From contig JAJVDF010000493.1 of the NCBI GenBank assembly GCA_022410635.1, positions 690,205-754,204 of the forward strand: a stretch of DNA of 64,000 nt, written 5' to 3'. A program made the position numbers and the translations under genes. Shown here in pieces: positions 58,361 through 64,000 of this stretch (position 1 is the first letter of the stretch; the number at the start of each line of letters is the position of its first letter). Source of the stretch: Tretioscincus oriximinensis. Its lineage: Eukaryota > Chordata > Lepidosauria > Squamata > Gymnophthalmidae. The notes below the pieces were generated by a model. The model was given only the letters and a program-made list of their open reading frames with translations, was not told the origin of the DNA and made no database searches.

Positions 58361-59831
58361 TCTTGTGTGCCATATGTGATGTTAAAAACTGAAATTGAAA
58401 TTCTTATGTGGATATGGGGAGAAATTGGTATCTTGTGTGGCACCTATGCATTCAGCATTTTTTTAAAAAAGTACCGGAGTGTGTGTGAGCATTGCTTCAG
58501 GTAACTTGGCTAGCAGCAACATGGTGGAGATTTCTAACATGGTATATGTGTGCCCTGGCATTTCCTCCTTGGAAATGCTCCCTGAGGTTATCCTATAACT
58601 TTTTTCAAGGCATATTCCTTTTTTCATTGATTTTCATTCAGAGCCCCTATCGCCTTCCAGTCAATATGATTTTGATATAGGGCTGAGCAATGACATTGCA
58701 AGTTAAGGGTAGTTTTTGTTTCCCCTGAATTCACACTGATGTAATTTGGTCTTATTGTAAATTTTATTTTAAATGGAATCCTTGCGTTATAAGAGATTCC
58801 ACTATCTAAGATTCTAAGTGGTTAGGAGATATAAAAGCCTTGGCATATGGAGGAAGACTCTCCTTCTCTTATCAGACAGGACTGAGTTGAATCATACTAC
58901 CTTGGTGCCCTATTCAGTGTCAGTCAGAGTTTGGCCCTAAGTGCAGGGAAGTATTTCAGATGATTTAAGGGCATGAGGGAAATCAGAAAGCATAGCTTTA
59001 ATTAGGCTGCAAAAGGCTGTTTGGGTTAGTTCTGGCTCTATCCTGGCCTTCCTTATAGAAATTTTGGCTCTCAGATTTAGCTACCAGCGTCAGGCTGCAA
59101 GATTTGCTTTATANAACACTACAATTAAGATTCCTCATTCTCTGTGCTGGAAGATTTGAGATGATGTCATAGCCCCTTGGTTTTTGCTGACATGTTAAAT
59201 CTTACAGCACGGATANTGGAAGGCAGTCTGACTTGGACTTGGTGCCGTGCTATTTCACCTTCATCTGGTTAATTGCACAGTGTTGTATGAAGCATGGTGG
59301 ATGCCAGCCTAACCAGTGAATGTTCGCTTCTGTGCACAGACATCATTTATTCAAGCCGCAATGTGGTTGTCAAGGAGATTGGAAAAGAGGATTTGGGGGT
59401 CGCCATGAACATGGCATGACTTTGGACAGCTGAGCACTTCTGTTGGAAAGGCCTCCAATTCTGGGATGAGTGCACTGGGGATAGCAGAAGCAAGTTTCTT
59501 TTGAGGGGTGGCAGAGATTGCTTTTAGCAAGAAATTGAGAAATTAGTTCTACTTTTGTTGCAAAGCACAGAGAGCTTTTGGTCGCTTCTAGCTCTGCTCC
59601 TCTTTTAACAGCAAAGCCACCATTTCACAGCTTAATAAGATTCCGTCTGCACTGTCGCTCTGGCTCTCAGCTGCACTGTCTCATGCCTACCTTTGCATGT
59701 TGGATTTAAGGAGGAAAAGCATCTTTTTGCCTATGTGTTTACTCTGCAGAGGAACTTCCTGGGGATAAAACTGCAAAAGGGGGAGGGGGGACTTTAGAAC
59801 TATGAATGTGGCAACCTCTGTGATCCTTCCN

Positions 59832-59850
59832 CCCCCCCCCCCCCCCCCCG
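59832..59850. repeat. Poly(C) run
   Basis: About 18 C residues follow an undetermined base, inside a longer C/G-rich patch with GGGGGAGGGGGG upstream at 59780. Assembly length may be unreliable. Confidence 0.85.
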
Positions 59851-60067
59851 ATAAGTATGCTGAAGAAAATGCATAATCAGTGTCACGGAGTGTCACATTA
59901 ACAGAACTGTTCAATTACCTAGGTTCTACACAACACCTCCTTGAGGGAGCTCAAGTCTATTCTCACTGAATCTCCACCACGTATCTCAGCCACAGTATTG
60001 CCATACTCTGTTTTAGGCATCACTATGTAGTACTTCCACAGTAGTGGTGGAAGAGAATTTTTATTTA

Positions 60068-60365
60068 TTCATAGGCACAAATGGTGCAGTCGGTAAGAGT
60101 TGGTCACTGAACTAGGAGATCCNGACTTGAAGCCCTGTGTTGGAGGTGGAGAAGGGTGAGCACCTTTTACTAGTCTGCAGCTCTAACCAACTCAGCTGTT
60201 TGAAAGAAATGAAAATTTGTAATCTGCATTTCAGTTAGATTAATGAGTACCACCATTAACCTGGTGGGGAAGATAGAAGTGATGTAAGCCTTTGGGCAAA
60301 AATTAACCCTGTAAGCCGTTCTGTGCACTGATAGNGGGGTATAAATGCCAGATTCTTCTTCTTTT
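60068..60365 (+). mobile_element. tRNA-type SINE, second family, copy 3
   Basis: ATGGTGCAGTCGGTAAGAGT (box A-like) and GACTTGAAGCCC (box B-like, weak) are followed by CAACTCAGCTGTTTGAAAG, AGATTAATGAGTACCACC, GGTGGGGAAGATAGAAGTG and GGGGTATAAATGCC. It is the best representative of this family in the window and shares the TAATGAGTACC motif with a widespread squamate SINE as I remember it. Confidence 0.75.
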
Positions 60366-63300
60366 TATCTTTCTATCCATCTATAAATAAGCTTTGCTAG
60401 TGTTAACCACTATCTCAGTGGAAGTTATTGGGATTTTTTCAGATCTGATGATGGTTGCATCATTTCTTTGTGAGGTAGGCACATAATTTGTTCTAACACC
60501 TTTTTTACCATTGCCCTCGCCTNGAATGATGGTTGTCCACAATTCTGCTCAAGATAGCAGTGGCCAATTCAAGATACTGTTCCATTGTTGAACACTGAGG
60601 GCAAGAGTGATGGTCATAACTGATTACTTTCTCCAAGGTGTGATTATGTTTATTTCACAGGCCCCATGGTCTCCACACGTGACTGGCTACAGTGGTGCTC
60701 CATGGCATCCCAGTCAATGTTTNATTTCTCCCTTGTTGCTAAGGATAATTGCTCCATTTTCTTGGGCTTCCTGAAAAATGTGTAGTTGGATCTTAACTTT
60801 GAATGATAATAGCTTCAACATTTGTCTTCAGCCTCTCCAATACTCCTACTCACTTGGCGTTGATACACTTGTCCCATGTTCATGTACTCACTGGTGTTTG
60901 AATATCCTGCTCATAATGCCTCCTTTTCCACTTGCCCTGGGTCATCTGAGCTCATGCATGTTCAATCCTTATGATCCATCAAATATCAGTGTGCAGGAAC
61001 ATGTGCATTGAGCAGGCAATTAGCAATGGAGGTCCTGGACTGTGCCTCAGGGCAGTGGTGCATCTTATTCTTTCCTGCCACAGCTGTCTTGTAGGAAATG
61101 GTACACCTAAAGTCAGAGTACATCAGCAGTAGAGAGGATAGAGGACAGTAGGTTGCCATTACAAAATGCTAGCATCTTTAATAGTCCTTAAATTTGGTTG
61201 GAAGTGGCTCTTCTTTGGTGTCATGTTATCTGAACGGCCATAAGTGACATGGTTCTTATGNCAGGCAGGCTAAGCACCATAGGGGACCCGTTTAGTTTTG
61301 GACTGCCTCTATAGCAGTTTAAAGGATACGAAGGACATGTTGGAAGGAGATTGTACTGAAATCTGCCTGGCAGAGTTCCATGCAGATGCTTACATATTCC
61401 ACAAAATAAACTTTTTATAATTCAACCATCTGTTGGAGTATTCCTTGAATGACTCTCACAAGAGCCAATCAAAACATACTTTATGCTTCTGAGATGAAAG
61501 TTTTGAATGTGAAAAAATAAACATTGCTCTTTTAAAGAATGCTGAGTGAAAAGGGAGGGGTAGCTTAAAAAGAAAGTTATTTTGATTTTTCTTTCAGTTG
61601 AAGATAACTTGCTTGAGGGTAGAAGTGTTAGTGAAAAATTTGTTATCAGAGGAGTAAATTAGTCAGAGAGGTTGTTTGGGTAACAAATGTAGACTAAAAC
61701 AGTAAAAATGAAAAAAACATTCCAACATTTTTCTAAATATTTATCTTGTATATAAATAAATGAATACAGAGACTACCCCACTTCTGCCAGTGATTATCAT
61801 AGAGGTACACTAATGCGTTTTTCGGGGAAGAAAGAATTCCTAAAATGTTAGAATTTGGCTTGATTTTTCTGGTCTGGAATTGTGCTCTTTGCCCAGGTAA
61901 CTTGGCAATGCCCAGGACTGTGAAAGGTAGGGATGTCCTTGTGTAAAGAGATCTGTATTGATGCCAGTATACGCAAGTGTTGCATGGCTAACAGAACATG
62001 CAGGCAGGATCTGACATTAATCCAGCCCTGGGAAAGCAGCAAGACTGTTGGCAGAGGGAGGGCTGAGGCTCCCACACAACATTATCAGGCAAGGAGGAGA
62101 CAAAATAGGCCTTTGGCTGTGTCTTGCAGGGTAATGCAATGGTAGGGGAATTTCAGTGAGTGGAGCTCAGGATGGCTGGGTATCTTGAAGACTACTGGTC
62201 CTGCAAGCCAGAAATTGGCAATATTTTTGTTTGAATTTGTGACTTTTTTTGTGGGGGGGAGAGCTGGAATTTTATGGTTTGGCAAGGAAAGGGGGAAGAA
62301 GGAGATGGCCCCTAAGGTGACACATTGGTCCTGTGGGTTGCACAAGTCTATACCTTAGAAAGAGTCACTGAAGAAGGGCAGGAGCACATGTGTATGTGGG
62401 AGAGGGAACCCAAATCCCAAAGAGGACTTTTTAGGGCTGTTCTCCTTGCCCCCAGGATTGAATGTGCCTGGGAGGGATGGGGNCTGCCTGCCACTTCACT
62501 ATGCTAAATGAGTCTAAGCTGTTACTTACTTCTCAAATTGCTCTAATCCCAGTGACAACTGGTGTTGAATGATCCAGAAGCAGTGACTGATACTAGAGGT
62601 TGAGAAGGTGCTTCCCCAGATATAGCTCTGTCGAACAGAGTCTATAGCAAGCAACCTCCTGATAAAGGGAACATTTGTGACCAGGATTGATTAGGCCCTG
62701 GCAAGGAGCCTCCATCAGCCAGCAAACTAGGCACAGGTCCAAAGATCTGTGTTGTTTGAAAGTGCATCCCAACCTGTTTACCCACACAGAAGTCAACCCT
62801 ATCTTCCTCTCCAGGATCTTCATGAATGACAGTTCACCCTCTGTTGAATATGGCACTCCTTCCTTTAATTAACACAGACATTCTTCTCTTTCTGGCCACA
62901 GCTGATGGAGAGCAGAACTTTGAACCTAGGAACACCTGGGGGGCACCACATTGATCTTACGATGTTCTGTGTAGCTTCTGTCTGCCAGCGCTGTGGTTTG
63001 TTTCCCGTGATTCCTGCTGAATAGAAATTCCTGGGCTTTGCACACACACAGACGCATGCATGCACCAACACCAACCCCAGCTCTGAGCATTAGCACAAAC
63101 ACAGCAGAAGAACACAGGGCTGATAAGCTGCAGACATCACTTTGCAAACGTGAAATGTGTCAAACTTCAACAAACAGCATCCCCACTGCCTGAACCAACT
63201 CAGCAGCGAGAATGGAGCGTCAGCATTCTCCAGCTCCCAAGCATTCTTGTTAGCAAATCCAATACAAGAGCAGATTTTTTTTTTGCTGAAATGGGAAAAA

Positions 63301-64000
63301 CAAAGTGATACCTGTACTAGACTTGAGGTTGGCTTGTCTGCCACCCAGCTGCCTGGGCCTTCTGCTGTTCCTGGAGTCATGCTACAGGGGTCTTGTGAAT
63401 CTCTGAAGGTTCCTGAAGTGGGACTGGGAGGAAGCCCTGGCCATGGGTCATCTGAGAGATTAAAGATGTCTCCTCCTGGGCAATAGAGTAACTTTGACAT
63501 GGGTTAAAGGCATTTGTTTACATGGCTGTTGGGCCTTTCTGCTGCATTCAAAGGGGAAAGGGCCCTCTAGGGTTTCTTAGTAACTGGTTGGAGAACAGTT
63601 ACTGCTTTTGAGCAGAAACACAAAGGGTGGAAAGGGGAACAGATCTGGTGAGGCTGAAGGGTCAGGATTAGGTTTTAAAAGTTGCTGCAAGTTCCTATGA
63701 TGGGCAGTGTTAGGGGACCGGGCACCACAAGCCAGTAATTGTACATTTCTTGACCTTGAATTAAATTGGCCTGTGAGGGGGAAAAAAAGAGAGAACCAAA
63801 CTGTGAACCTTCAGACACGTGGTGGGATAAAGTTGACCCTCTTTTCTTGGATGGGGAAATGTGAACTCAGCTTGGCAGCCTGATCCAGATTCTACCATGA
63901 GCCTCCCCACTGCAATTCATCTTAGCAGCCATTGGCTTTTAGGGGGAACTTCCAATTGCATCATGTTACCTTTAGGATGGGAGTATTGGGAAAACCAAAC

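Larger units (their letters stand above)
57551..64000 (+). other. SND1 intron, 5' part (continues beyond window)
   Basis: This intron starts with GTGAGT. It contains an L2-like 3' end (58105-58360), a poly(C) run (59832-59850) and a SINE (60068-60365). I recognise nothing in 58361-59830 or 60366-64000; no acceptor followed by the expected NIAEAL-like exon is present. Confidence 0.8.

Overview
The window is intronic and exonic sequence from a vertebrate nuclear genome, most probably a squamate reptile (lizard or gecko). The evidence is the repeat content: a tRNA-type SINE of the Sauria class, many CR1-type LINE 3' ends with a TTCTTATG-like terminal microsatellite, L2-like LINE tails, hAT-like and TA-type hairpin elements, and solo LTRs. 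I cannot name the species. There is no prokaryotic-style gene organisation. Almost all long open frames are chance frames or transposon remnants.

The one host gene I can support is SND1 (Tudor-SN, p100) on the + strand. Eight consecutive coding exons lie at 902-1062, 1214-1305, 2971-3129, 3680-3786, 6020-6110, 11123-11236, 42200-42289 and 57450-57550. They join in phase without a gap and encode about 305 residues. These correspond to roughly residues 144-448 of the human protein as I remember it: the end of the first staphylococcal-nuclease-like (SN) domain, all of the second, and most of the third. The start codon, the earlier exons, the rest of SN3, SN4 and the Tudor/SN5 part lie outside the window. 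One intron (3130-3679) has a GC-AG donor/acceptor pair; the others seen are GT-AG.

Layout: 1-11.2 kb is the exon-dense part, with introns of 0.15 to 5 kb. 11.2-42.2 kb is a single 31 kb intron rich in mobile elements: a SINE/LINE composite with a shared 15-bp target duplication, several CR1 ends, a roughly 465-bp foldback, a 544-bp hAT-like element with perfect 8-bp target duplications, a sense-oriented solo LTR, and a second foldback next to a hAT-like end. 42.3-57.4 kb is a 15 kb intron carrying CR1 reverse-transcriptase fragments on both strands, an antisense solo LTR of the same family, a 5'-truncated LINE with 17-bp target duplications, and SINE copies. 57.6-64 kb is the start of a further intron with an L2-like 3' end and a SINE.

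The most interesting theme is the amount of inverted-repeat sequence in the introns: two large foldbacks, a multi-hairpin hAT element, two copies of one palindromic miniature element, oppositely oriented LTRs and oppositely oriented CR1s. All of it would be transcribed in the pre-mRNA of SND1, a protein known for binding and cleaving edited (inosine-containing) double-stranded RNA. Any functional link is inference only.
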